A stretch of DNA of 64,000 nt from positions 37,024,085 to 37,088,084 of the forward strand of contig OX439130.1 in assembly GCA_949318235.1 (NCBI GenBank), read 5' to 3'. Position 1 is the first letter of the stretch. Each line of letters begins with the position of its first letter. Shown piece by piece: positions 46,490-59,202 of this stretch. The DNA is from Ecdyonurus torrentis (Eukaryota; Arthropoda; Insecta; Ephemeroptera; Heptageniidae). A program made the translations under genes and the position numbers. The notes under the pieces are model-generated. The model was not told the DNA's origin. It saw only the letters and a program-made list of their open reading frames with translations, and ran no database searches.

Positions 46490-46761
46490 TAGTAGCCGGA
46501 TTTTCGATTTTGAAAAAAAGCATTTTCAGCACCGAATTTAGTCCTATTTTGTGGCCAAAATCAGTCCACTTTCAGTTCAGGTATGCAATATTAGTTTAAT
46601 TCAGTGTTCAATATTTTTAGCTACAAAATATATTATATCACTAAAATTATTATATTTTTTATTTCTTAGGTAGAATAATAACGATTTTCCACAAAATACA
46701 TTTATTAAATACATTTATTTAACTTAATTTCACTTATATAGGATATATAATACATATCATA

Positions 46762-49700
46762 CTAGACAAAAGAGTGGCTTTTCATATTAATTCTCCGATG
46801 CAATGTTATTGTAGCAGTATTTATAAGAATCATTTCTAAATTGGTCATGTTAAAATTGTACCTTTTGTTGGTAAAGAAGTTTTTATACACAGAAAAGGAA
46901 CGCTCGACATCCATTGATGTTACTAGTGCATATTTAAACGCAAGTATGTCGCTCGATGTGAGAGAGCGCAGCACATCGGGTCTGTTATTGTTTTTCTTTT
47001 TCTGGCTTAGAATCCTAGAGATTGAAACCAGAGTGCTGTACCCAGGCTTCTTGATTAACCCCTCTTTGAAGTAGTCCGATACAGTCTTACCTCGTGATCC
47101 ACGTACAGTCTCCAGTTTGGTGCGAACGTCCTTTACGATATTGATACTTTCCAAAAGGAGCAAGCCTCTCGTTTCCAGTTTTGTGATTGCTTTAGTGAGG
47201 AATGAGTAGGACGAGATTACAGCAATGAAATCCATCTCGAGCTGATCGTTCTTCAGGGCCTCTTTGGCTTCTGTTACGGACTTGGCTTTGTCAGTCTCTG
47301 GTATTGCGAGGATTACCTAAATAATAAAGCAATAAAAAACGTATATATACACATTATGATATATTATAATAAAAATTAATGTAAAAGATACTCCATTTAT
47401 TTGATATTTTGATAAAGTAAAAGTTTAACAACAGTATATTTACGAAATACATTAACGTAAAATGCAAATTAAAAAAAAATTAACAACATGACACTCGTGA
47501 TCGGTAATTATTATTCACTACTCCCAAATAATATATAATAGTAATGTAAATATTATATATTTTTATGGCAATAAAAACTTCCAAAAAAAAATATATTCAC
47601 GATAAAAATGACGCTAATAAAAATTACAATTTTCATGCATTTTATTATTATACCTCCTTGATCTTCTCAAAGTTGCAAGAGTGGTATTCAGCAGCCTCCA
47701 GCCAGGTGCCGAATCTTGAGAGCACAGGCTCAGGAGGCAGTGCAAGTTTAGGACAAAGCTGTCGGAACAACTGAATACGTAATGGTGCTTTCAAAAAGAT
47801 CTATACATAAACGATACGTCAACTAGTATAAATATCATAAAAAAAATGTTTAGCAATAATAATAACTTATTAATGATTATAAAGTGTTAAAATTTTAATT
47901 TAAAAAAGGAATAATGAAAAAAAAGCAACAAATATGCACCTTTTTCACGATCACGATCCACGAGTTTACCAGAGGATACAGCTCGATAATTACTTGACAT
48001 GTGTTGTGACACTTGTGTGCAAGGCATGTAACATGGATCATTTTTGGAAAGAAGATCTTGAGATTCTTTATAGCCTTAATCATATTAGCCGCAGCATCTG
48101 ACAAGGACAGCAAGATACGTTCTGCGTAGCCACCCTCAGGAAAAAGTCGTTCTGCATACATTTTTTTTATTATGATATTTGTCACATTTACCGAGATTAA
48201 GAGTCGATGGATTAATTAAACGAATAAAATAATTAATATTATTATTAACATGAATTATGTGTAGAGACCGCATTTAAAGTTTTTCAACATTTTTTTCTGT
48301 CATATTTAGGTCACTTTTAATGAAAAATGAGTGCGATTTGCGCAATTTTAAGTCGTTTAATACCTATTTATTTTTACATTTTCAACATTTTTCAATATTT
48401 TCAACATTTTTCAATATTTTCAACATTTTTAATGTTTTTGCAATATTTTTCAACATATATCAACATTTTTGCATAATATTGCTTAAAAAAAAAAAAAAAA
48501 AAAAACAACGAAAACGAAAACATCAAAATTTAAGGGTGAAATTTTAAATTACTACATAACTTAGCTTAACATTGGAATAAGTTGGTGCCATTAAAATTAT
48601 ATTTTTTTGAATGGTTGCTAAAATTTCAAAAAAAATAAATGTTAAAAATACATTAAATAATAATAATTGACTTGAAGAAATCCAAGTTTAAAGATATTTT
48701 TCTATATCTACTAAAATTTTCAATTTACAATATTTTCAACGTTTAGATAAAAAGTCCATATCTCTCAAATTCAAATTTTTATCCCAAAGATTTTCGTTGT
48801 TATTCAATGTATAACAAATACCGAAAATACTTCTCAATGTTTTCAGAGCTCATCGTATTTGTCAGATGAGGAATTTTTTTTAATTACTATATAGGGTATC
48901 ATGAGTTTTATTTTTTAAATTTTTTTTATGTTCACTCCGTTTTTAATTTTCAGTTAACATTATTACATGCAAAGTCATAAAAAAAAAGAAAAGAAAAATA
49001 ATAAAAAATAAATAAATAAAATAATTGACATTAAAATCTCAAAATTTCGTAAATCAAAATATTTAATGCTCTTCCCCCCCCCCCCACACTCCCCTATATT
49101 TTGTAATAATTTTATTCCTCGAGTTCTTTGATAAAACAATTAAAATTGTTGTTTGTTAGCTTTTTTTATGCGTTGTCCTATATGGTGAAAAAAAAATAAC
49201 TAAAATCAACGTTTATGTACTTTTTTTTTGTTTCCACCATATAGGACAACGCATGACAAATGCTAACAAACAACAATTTTAATTGTTTTATTAATGAAAT
49301 CCTAGAATATAATTAATACAAAATATAGGGGGGGGGAGAGCATTAAATATTTTGAATTACGAAATTTGGAGATTTTAATGAGCCAATTATTTTATTATTT
49401 CTTTTATTCTTTTTCTTTTCATTTTTGATGACGTCGCAAGTAATAATGTTAACTCAAAACTAAAAACAAAATGAATAAAAAAATAAATAAATATATATAA
49501 CTTATGATACCCTATATGGTAATTTAAAAAATCCATCATCTGACAACTACGATGAGCTCTGAAAATATTCAGTAGTATTTTCGGTAGTTGTTACACATTG
49601 AATAACAAAGAAAATTTTGGGATAAAAATTTGAATTTGAGAGATATGGACTTTTTATCTAAACGTTGAAAAATATTGTAAACTAAAAAATTTAGTAGATA

Positions 49701-50811
49701 TAGAAAGATATCTTAAAACCTGGATTTCTACAAGTCAATTATTTTAATTTAATGTATTTTTAACATTATTTTATTCTGAAATTTTTGCAACCATAAAAAA
49801 AACTTGTAAAAGTTTGTGTAATCATTGCGGAAGCATAAATAAATAATTGTTGTGCTATTTTGTAATTTTCAACATTTTTCAACATTTTTTCCAAAAATTC
49901 AACACTTTTCAACATTTCGCCAACATTTTTGGCTCAAAAAATCACCTTTTTTTGTGACATTTTTGTCAAAAAAATCATTATTAAATCTGGTCTCTAATTA
50001 TGTGATACTTAGGTAAACTCTCGTTTACAAATCTGGCGACAGTTTCATTGTTAGTGTTGTCTAACTCGGCGGTGGCAACCAAGCGAGGCTTGCCACATGC
50101 TTGTGGACCAAGTTTACCCACCAACAAGTTTATGATGAACCGTTTTTGTGCATCATAAGTTTCGTCTGTCACAATATAAAGTGGTCCTTCTTGCAGCTCA
50201 TCATGAATGCTGCCAATAACCTTTAAAACAATATTTATATTATTATTAGTTAGTTTGTTTAAAGATATTAATATATAATCCGAAAATATATTTTTATTTA
50301 CCTCTTTATATACTTTTGGTACTTGGTTTTTACGTATTGACGATTCTTCAGGAGTTTGACGGCATGTCCACTTCTTAAAGAAATCACGTAATTTTGGATG
50401 TGTTAGTTTGTCGATTGCAATATTGGCAGACACAAACGCATCACAGAGCTCTGTGTTGTAACTTTCTGTGTTACTGGAAGTGCCATCACCTGTCGAAAAC
50501 TGGATGTGGCTCTATCGTTTTGATCCCTTTTTTACCCAAATATCTTTTTGGGCCCGATGTTTAACTGAACTGAGGTGATCTTTTACATTTGATATTCTTC
50601 CGGTGCTTATCTAAGACACACAAAGAAGTTTCAGAAGAATTATCGATTTTCATTTTACATTGTAAATAATTAAAGTGTGAAAATCTCCTTCAAATAAATA
50701 ACTCACCTGCTTTTGACAAGCATCACACATTAATACTTCATTATCTGCATGAAGACTTTCATCCAACTCGGCATAAATTCTAATCAACTGTTTGTTGCTA
50801 AATTTTGGCAT
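46762..50811 (-). pseudogene. hAT transposase gene, CGGBP1-like, six exons, one in-frame stop
   Basis: Exons, minus strand, with GT-AG introns where I could place them: 50811-50707 (starts MPKFSNKQL, ends after CDACQKQ), 50610-50302, 50220 to about 50005, 48151-47940, 47800-47654 and 47316-46762. Exons 1 and 2 form a BED-like zinc finger (CDAC, then HLSSVKH). Exons 3 and 4 cover the RNase H-like core (VTDETYD, VARFVNESL, LSLSDAA, VTCLAHKCH). Exon 5 has FLKAPLRIQLF and FGTWLEAA. The last exon ends with the hAT dimerisation signature (SMDVERSFSVYKN, TNLEMILI). The layout matches the CGGBP1-like hAT proteins common in insects and vertebrates. A TAG at 50512-50514 breaks exon 2, and the element at 48262-49996 lies at the end of exon 3 or in the following intron. 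It would cut and paste the host element if intact. Confidence 0.8.
48262..49996. mobile_element. Non-autonomous hAT-like element nested in the hAT gene
   Basis: 1,735 bp with a perfect 8-bp duplication ATTATGTG (48254-48261 and 49997-50004) and ends TAGAGACCGCATTTAA and (complement of the right) TAGAGACCAGATTTAA. It is largely palindromic: the arms mirror each other around 49130 (for example 48845-48900 against 49510-49570). The ends hold repeated CAACATTTTTCAA units (48340-48475 and 49865-49935). No ORF of substance. Confidence 0.85.
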
Positions 50812-52684
50812 AATTATGAATTATGACAAGTCCATTTATTTTAAGTTTTCAAAACTTTAATAACTAGAAATTATTGTAATAATAATAACTATTATTAATT
50901 TTATACCACAACAAGAAATAAAAATATATTTTTAAAGCCAAAATTGCTAGGAAAAAAATAACAAATCACAAGCAAAAAGTAAATAAAAACAAGATTTGTA
51001 TTTATTTATTTGGTAAAGTACCTAATGTTTATAAAATTCAGAAAAGTAAATAAAAAATCATAAAAGCATGAAATACTTGTGCAGGAAACAGTATTCTACA
51101 AAAAATATATCTGTGCGCAGGAATAACTGAAATTATTTTAACATATGCCAACTTGTTTTTATTTTACTCCAAAAGGTGGCATAATATGAAGATATTAAAT
51201 TTGTAAGGGGGAAAAAATTTAAAAAATTAGTTAATATAATGTAATATTGTCTAAAATTCTTTTTTATAAAATAGTGTTTAGCAAAACTGCGTTTTCAGTT
51301 TTCAAAAACTTAAAAAAATTGGAAAAACTGGAAAAAAAACGGAAAAAACTGAAACATTTTCCATTTGTTAGAAACGGTTTTTCTTGGTTTAAACTTTTTT
51401 GCATTTTTGGCGATTAAACTATGATTCGTGGACATTTGAAGTCAGAAATGCTGTAAGACACATATTTACAAAACCGTAAAAACTAGAAATCTGGCCCCTA
51501 GACATTTGTAGACAAAAAATTAATATAGATTGCATATTTAAATTAACATGGGTTAATTTGCGAAAATATTTTTCTCGGCAAATTCAATTATAGAAAAATC
51601 AGAAAAATCATTTTTCAATAAAAATCAACAGGAAGAACAAGCTAGTATTTTTTAATTTCTGAAAAAAATTTAAAGTGGGTCAAAATTGGGGTCTAAAAAT
51701 AGAATATTTAACATAAGGAAGCAAGGCTCGAGAGTTTTTATTATAGAATTTTTTTCATTTTTCGATACACCAGCCTTAACTTAATTCAGTCATAATAAAA
51801 ATTTTCACTCCTAACCTTAATTAGTACTTAAATAAAAACTTGTTCTAACTATACTTTAATTTGAACTTTAATAAAAAATAATTATATAGAAATATTTTTT
51901 TTATTCTATTTTACTAAAACAAAAATGAGGAAGTTTTTTTATGGTTTTATGCCTTTAGATATATTATTTAACATATAAAGCAAAACGTACCAAACAATGC
52001 ACGTATTCTTACCTGTGAAGTATACAGTACTTCAGATATCATCAATTTTAAACGAAGCAGTTGCGACTATAGCTCTTGCGTCTTGCAAGTGGAGTTTGTA
52101 ATTATGCTTAGCATAGGGAGCCATGGTTGTACTTATTGACGATATTGCTTGCATGTCTTAGGACTGTCCGAGAAACGGGGTGTTGTTTACTGTGACAGCT
52201 AAACATTGAAGTGAAAAACAGCGACAGTTTATCGAAGAACTCATCAGATGTTCCATGGTGCGCCTTATTTAAAGTGAGTATTGATATTACATTCTTCTTG
52301 AATTGACAAATGAATTAACATTTGCAAAACGTTGTTGTGGTCAAAATATTTTTTTTTCAATCTATATTCGATCCGCATATAATATGATAGCATATAATAA
52401 TATATCATAGCATATCTTGTTATCGCATTCTGTTTCTGTTTATATGAATATAAAATATTTAAAAAAATAATAATAATATACATGAAAAAATTGATTTCAC
52501 TTCCGTACGTATTATTGCAAAATTTTTAACAACATTTTATTGCAAGTGGTTCATTAAACTGGCAAAATGCGTATGATTTTTCTTTGTCATATGTACACCT
52601 CTGGCCGATTCAGTTCCCGAACGAAGCAGTGGCGCCGCTCTAGAAACCGATGCTTTTTTCCATGATTTTTCTTTGTCCTATGTA

Positions 52685-53852
52685 CAGTCGAAGACAATTA
52701 AAAGGTTACAATTTAAACGTGATCTATATTTGCGCGCTTTAAAACTTTATGTGAAAACGAGATTCTCGTGCCACTAGAGGCCACCACAATCGGTTACGTT
52801 TAGAGTTCTCTTTCAGGTGAGCTTCTTGGCTGCTTGGCTGTTGGCTGGCAAACCAAACAATCGTCGTGTTGCACACTTAAGGCCAAGGCAGCGGTCGTTT
52901 CTTATCGCAATTTAGGCTCCGCCCCTGGGATAGCGTCCATAAATTTAGCACAGTCCAAGCTCTTATCGCTGGGATAAGAAAAGGGATAAGAAGGACCGCT
53001 GTCCTAGGCTTTATATGCACGCCGCTCTCCGCACCTCCACATCATTCTCTCTCACTCTCTCTCTCTCTCTCTCTCTGCCGCTGTGGCAGTAGACAATATA
53101 GAACACGTTTTCATCTCAAGCAAATGCGCAATATCAGTTTTTAAAAAAAAGTAAAGAAATAAATCTCCTAGATTTTTCCTTTTATTTAATTGAACATTTC
53201 TAAGAAAACATGAAATATATGACTCATTTATACGTTACATTCGTTATTATATATTTTGATTTTACTATTCGAAAAAAAAAGATAAAACATATACCCACCT
53301 CAAACTCACTGCCAAAGCAAGTTACATACTTCATAACGAACAAGTTTGGACATAAAGTCTGGAAAAATGTTATTTATTAGGTAGCCTTTACCTTAAATAT
53401 CAAATTGATATTTTAAATTTCAAGCAAATGTATAAATAAATAAACATACACACAAAAATTTATATTTAATAAATAAATAAAACATATATTAGGAATTTAT
53501 GTCGTTGTGATTTTAAATATTCATTGAAATAACTTTCTTTCTATTTTTTTTTTCAATATATTTTTTATTCTATGCATTTGGTTGAAAAGAAAATATTATT
53601 TAATATTGTCTGCTGTCACAACGGCAGAGAGAGAGAGAGAGAGAATGATGTGGAGGTTTGAAGAGCAAAGTTCGTAGCGTGCAACACGACGATTGTTTGG
53701 TTTACCAGCCTGAAGCTCACCTGAAAGAGAACTCTAAACGTAACCGATTGTGGTGGCCTCTAGTGGCACGAGAATCTCGTTTTCACATAAATTTTTGAAG
53801 CGCGCAAATATAGATCACGTTTAAATTGTAACCTTTTAATTGTCTTCGACTG
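52685..53852. mobile_element. TA-flanked foldback element, left arm copy
   Basis: 1,168 bp beginning CAGTCGAAGACAATTAAAAG and ending with the exact complement, flanked by TA on both sides. The uninterrupted site is seen near 28990 (TTTGTACAGCTTTAGCC). Terminal repeats of about 185 bases are followed by CT/GA runs that also face each other. TA duplication and CAGT ends suggest a Tc1/mariner-type non-autonomous element. Confidence 0.8.
52883..53008. mobile_element. Small inverted-repeat insert within the TA element
   Basis: About 126 bases bounded by CAAGGCAGCGGTCGTTTC and (complement) CCTAGGACAGCGGTCCTTC. The opposite terminal repeat of the host element lacks this piece, so it appears to be a separate nested insertion. 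Confidence 0.5.
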
Positions 53853-54364
53853 TACAGGTTTGGCCGAAAAAGTTCCCAACGCAGCAGCGGCGCTGCTCTG
53901 GGCACCGCTGCTTTTTCTTATTTAAAATAACATGTACTGTGATTGCAAGGTTCCTATATGCAAATCGTTCTCAAACTTTTGGTAACAGCTGTACGCAGTT
54001 ATAAAGTTATTGAATGATAAAGGAACAATTTTTACAGCCAACTACAGGACCCCACTTTTCAGAAAGTATCCCTTTCTGAAGGCCTCTCAAAAGTCATCTC
54101 TACATATTATTTTTTTCCCTTAGATTGTTTTTAATATTTGGTTAAATGTATTTGGTTGGCGACTTGTAGAATTACATGAAGTTTTAAAGTTGAGCCGCAT
54201 AGAATTTTTAATTACTTGTACATACATTTTTCAATTGATAACAGAGAAACGACCCTAACAAGTTAAACGGTCACATGAGGTTTAAAACGAAACATTTTTA
54301 TAATATTATTTTTACAAACAAACCATCACTTTACAACACACATCACTCGTTAATATATTATAAT

Positions 54365-54986
54365 AAATTTTTCTTTAAAAATAAAATAGTCTCTTGGTAG
54401 GAAAACAATTATAACACTGATAATGGAAATCCAAACAGCAAACCAAGCTCAAAGGCGAGAAGATCGGTGGATTTCGTGCCTTCGTAAAGAAACTGTATTA
54501 ATAATTGAACACAATTATTATTCAAATGGAAAACATTCATATCAGATTAAAACGAAATTATATAAAAACATATAACACTTACCATTTCACAGTAGTAAAA
54601 GACAAATAAAATTATAAAATTGCACGTTGATGATCGTTTTTCCAGTAAAATAGTAAAAATATCACAATCTCCAGCAGCTGCACTTTTTCTTTAGCATCGA
54701 GCAAATGACTGCCCGATTTCGGCTGGTTAGGATTGTACCGAAATACTTTGCGTATATTGGCTTAAGAGGTTTATTTTGGGGGTTAGTTATGAACCCTCGA
54801 ACTAGATCAAATAGAGACAAGAAACATTAGGTATTTCAGCAACTAATGTCAATTAGGTGCTATTTTAAGTAAAGGGTTTAGTATAGATAATTAAAAGAAT
54901 ATAGTTATAATTATATAACTTTACAGCTTTACAAAGCTGAACCACCATATGTTCATAACTTTCACTCTTACCAAACCCACCCTTAT
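54365..54986 (+). other. Unique inner part of the palindrome arm
   Basis: Seen only here and in the mirrored copy at about 55037-55660. A 50-codon ORF starts at ATG 54423 (MEIQTANQAQRREDRW...) and ends at a TAA; it has no recognisable domain. The rest is AT-rich. Confidence 0.35.
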
Positions 54987-56169
54987 TCCCACTCAACACA
55001 CCCCACATACGTAACATACATATAAAGTATCATAACATAAGGGTGGGTTTGGTAAGAGTGAAAGTTATGAACATATGGTGGTTCAGCTTTGTAAAGCTGT
55101 AAAGTTATATAATTATAACTATATTCTTTTAATTATCTATACTAAACCCTTTACTTAAAATAGCACCTAATTGACATTAGTTGCTGAAATTCCTAATGTT
55201 TCTTGTCTCTATTTGATCTAGTTCGAGGGTTCATAACTAACCCCCAAAATAAACCCCGTAGCCAATATACGCAAAGTATTTCGGTACAATCCTAACCAGC
55301 CGAAATCAGGCAGTCATTTCCTCGATGCTAAAGAAAAAGTACAGCTGCTGGAGATTGTGATATTTTTACTATTATACTGGAAAAACGATCATCAACGTGC
55401 AATTTTATAGTTTTATTTGTCTTTTACTACTGTGAAATGGTAAGTGTTATATGTTTTTATATAATTTCGTTTTAATCTGATATGAATGTTTTCCATTTGA
55501 ATAATAAATGTGTTCAATTATTAATACAGTTTCTTTACGAAGACACGAAATCCACCGATCTTCTCGCCTTTGAGCTTGGTTTGCTGTTTGGATTTCCATT
55601 GTCAGTGTTATAATTGTTTTCCTACCAAGAGACTATTTTATTTTTAAAGAAAAATTTATTATAATATATTAACGAGTGATGTGTGTTGTAAAGTGATGGT
55701 TTGTTTGTAAAAATAATATTATAAAAATGTTTCGTTTTAAACCTCATGTGACCGTTTAACTTGTTAGGGTCGTTTCTCTGTTATCAATTGAAAAATGTAC
55801 GTACAAGTAATTAAAAATTCTATGCGGCTCAACTTTAAAACTTCATGTAATTCTACAAGTCGCCAACCAAATACATTTAACCAAATATTTAAAACAATCT
55901 AAGGGAAAAAAATAATATGTAGAGATGACTTTTGAGAGGCCTTCAGAAAGGGTTACTTTCTGAAAAGTGGGGTCCTGTAGTTGGCTGTAAAAATTGTTCC
56001 TTTATCATTCAATAACTTTATAACTGCGTACAGCTGTTACCAAAAGTTTGAGAACGATTTGCATATAGGAACCTTGCAATCACAGTACATGTTATTTTAA
56101 ATAAGAAAAAGCAGCGGTGCCCAGAGCAGCGCCGCTGCTGCGTTGGGAACTTTTTCGGCCAAACCTGTA

Positions 56170-57335
56170 CAGTCGAAGACAATTAAAAGGTTACAATTTA
56201 AACGTGATCTATATTTGCGCGCTTCAAAAATTTATGTGAAAACGAGATTCTCGTGCCACTAGAGGCCACCACAATCGGTTACGTTTAGAGTTCTCTTTCA
56301 GGTGAGCTTCAGGCTGGTAAACCAAACAATCGTCGTGTTGCACGCTACGAACTTTGCTCTTCAAACCTCCACATCATTCTCTCTCTCTCTCTCACTCTGC
56401 CGTTGTGACAGCAGACAATATTAAATAATATTTTCTTTTCAACCAAATGCATAGAATAAAAAATATATTGAAAAAAAAAATAGAAAGAACGTTATTTCAA
56501 TGAATATTTAAAATCACAACGACATAAATTCCTAATATATGTTTTATTTATTTATTAAATATAAATTTTTGTGTGTATGTTTATTTATTTATACATTTGC
56601 TTGAAATTTAAAATATCAATTTGATATTTAAGGTAAAGGCTACCTAATAAATAACATTTTTCCAGACTTTATGTCCAAACTTGTTCGTTATGAAGTATGT
56701 AACTTGCTTTGGCAGTGAGTTTGAGGTGGGTATATGTTTTATCTTTTTTTTTTCGAATAGTAAAATCAAAATATATAATAACGAATGTAACGTATAAATG
56801 AGTCATATATTTCATGTTTTCTTAGAAATGTTCAATTAAATAAAAGGAAAAATCTAGGAGATTTATTTCTTTACTTTTTTTTCTGATATTGCGCATTTGC
56901 TTGAGATGAAAACGTGTTCAATATTGTCTACTGCCACAGCGGCAGAGAGATAGAGAGAGAGAGAGTGAGAGAGAATGATGTGGAGGTGCGGAGAGCGGCG
57001 TGCATATAAAGCCTAGGACAGCGGTCCTTCTTATCCCTTTTCTTATCCCAGCGATAAGAGCTTGGACTGTGCTAAATTTATGGACGCTATCCCAGGGGCG
57101 GAGCCTAAATTGCGATAAGAAACGACCGCTGCCTTGGTCTTAAGTGTGCAACACGACGATTGTTTGGTTTGCCAGCCAACAGCCACGCAGCCAAGAAGCT
57201 CACCTGAAAGAGAACTCTAAACGTAACCGATTGTGGTGGCCTCTAGTGGCACGAGAATCTCGTTTTCACATAAAGTTTTAAAGCGCGCAAATATAGATCA
57301 CGTTTAAATTGTAACCTTTTAATTGTCTTCGACTG
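56170..57335. mobile_element. TA-flanked foldback element, right arm copy
   Basis: Mirror copy of 52685-53852 in the right palindrome arm, with the same TA flanks and CAGTCGAAGAC ends. It also carries the nested CAGCGGTC piece (about 57013-57138). Confidence 0.8.
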
Positions 57336-59202
57336 TACATAGGACAAAGAAAAATCATGGAAAAAAGCATCGGTTTCTAGAGCGGCGCCACTGCTTCGTT
57401 CGGGAACTGAATCGGCCAGAGGTGTACATATGACAAAGAAAAATCATACGCATTTTGCCAGTTTAATGAACCACTTGCAATAAAATGTTGTTAAAAATTT
57501 TCCAATAATACGTACGGAAGTGAAATCAATTTTTTCATGTATATTATTATTATTTTTTTAAATATTTTATATTCATATAAACAGAAACAGAATGCGATAA
57601 CAAGATATGCTATGATATATAATTATATGCTATCATATTATATGCGGATCGAATATAGATTGAAAAAAAATATTTTGACCACAGCAACGTTTTGCAAATG
57701 TTAATGCATTTGTCAATTCAAGAAGAATGTAATATCAATACTCACTTTAAATAAGGCGCACCATGGAACATCTGATGAGTTCTTCGATAAACTGTCGCTG
57801 TTTTTCACTTCAATGTTTAGCTGTCACAGTAAACAACACCCCGTTTCTCGAACAGTCCTAAGACTTGCAAGCAATATCGTCAATAAGTACAACCATGGCT
57901 CCCTATGCTAAGCATAATTACAAACTCCACTTGCAAGACGCAAGAGCTATAGTCGCAACTGCTTCGTTTAAAATTGATGATATCTGAAGTACTGTATACT
58001 TCACAGGTAAGAATACGTGCATGGTTTGGTACGTTTTGCTTTATATGTTAAATAATATATCTAAAGGCATAAAACCATAAAAAATCTTCCTTCATTTTTG
58101 TTTTAGTAAAATAGAATAAAAAAAATATTTCTATATAATTGTTTTTTATTAAAGTTCAAATTAAAGTATAGTTAGAACAAGTTTTTATTTAAGTACTAAT
58201 TAAGGTTAGGAATGAAAATTTTTATTATGACTGAATTAAGTTAAGGCTGGTGTATCGAAAAATGAAAAAAATTCTATAATAAAAACTCTCGAGCCTTGCT
58301 TCCTTATGTTAAATATTCTATTTTTAGACCCCAATTTTGACCCACTTTAAATTTTTTTCAGAAATTAAAAAATACTAGCTTGTTCTTCCTGTTGATTTTT
58401 ATTGAAAAATGATTTTTCTGATTTTTCTATAATTGAATTTGCCGAGAAAAATATTTTCGCAAATTAACCCATGTTAATTTAAATATGCAATCTTTATTAA
58501 TTTTTTGTCTACAAATGTCTAGGGGCCAGATTTCCAGTTTTTACGGTTTTGTAAATATGTGTCTTACAGCATTTCTGACTTCAAATGTCCACGAATCATG
58601 AAGTTTAATCGCCAAAAATGCAAAAAAGTTTAAACCAAGAAAAACCGTTTCTAACAAATGGAAACTGTTTCAGTTTTTTCAGTTTTTTTTCCAGTTTTTC
58701 CAATTTTTTTAAGTTTTTGAAAACTGAAAACGCAGTTTTGCTAAACACTATTTTATAAAAAAGAATTTTAGACAATATTACATTATATGAACTAATTTTT
58801 TGAATTTTTTCCCCTTTAAAAATTTAATATCTTCATATTATGCCACCTTTTGGAGTAAAATAAAAACAAGTTGGCATATGTTAAAATAATTTCAGTTATT
58901 CCTGCGCACAAATATATTTTTTGTAGAATACTGTTTCCTGCACAAGTATTTCATGCTTTTATGATTTTTTTATTTACTTTTCTGAATTTTATAAACATTA
59001 GGTACTTTACCAAATAAATAAATACAAATCGTGTTTTTATTTACTTTTTGCTTGTGATTTGTTATTTTTTTCCTAGCAATTTTGGCTTTAAAAATATATT
59101 TTTATTTCTTGTTGTGGTATAAAATTAATAATAGTTATTATTATTACAATAATTTCTAGTTATTAAAGTGTTGAAAACATAAAATAAATGGATTTCCAAT
59201 AG

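Larger units (their letters stand above)
46490..51500 (-). mobile_element. hAT DNA transposon with its transposase gene
   Basis: 5,011 bp with a perfect 8-bp target duplication GACATTTG (46482-46489 and 51501-51508). Imperfect terminal repeats: TAGTAGCCGGATTTTCG on the left and TAGGGGCCAGATTTCTAG as the complement of the right. Eight-base duplications and TAG-type ends are typical of hAT. It encodes a hAT transposase on the minus strand and is inserted inside a D/A repeat. Confidence 0.9.
51501..54364 (+). repeat. Repeat A copy inside the left palindrome arm
   Basis: It matches 27880-29530 with one 1.17-kb insertion at 52685. The mirrored copy fills about 55660-58520. Confidence 0.85.
50831..59192. 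repeat. Giant palindrome, about 4.16-kb arms and 50-bp spacer
   Basis: Arms 50831-54986 and 55037-59192 are near-perfect reverse complements. The spacer is 54987-55036. The left arm begins inside the hAT element (19 bases upstream of the transposase ATG), then contains the hAT end, repeat A, a TA-type foldback element and about 620 bases of unique sequence. The right arm mirrors all of this, so it carries 670 bases of hAT end without the rest of that element. Small differences (indels in the CT/GA runs, scattered substitutions) separate the arms. Confidence 0.9.

Noticed and set aside
47565..48547. Plus-strand ORFs across the hAT gene
   Set aside because: They lie opposite the transposase exons or in AT-rich intron and have no recognisable domain.
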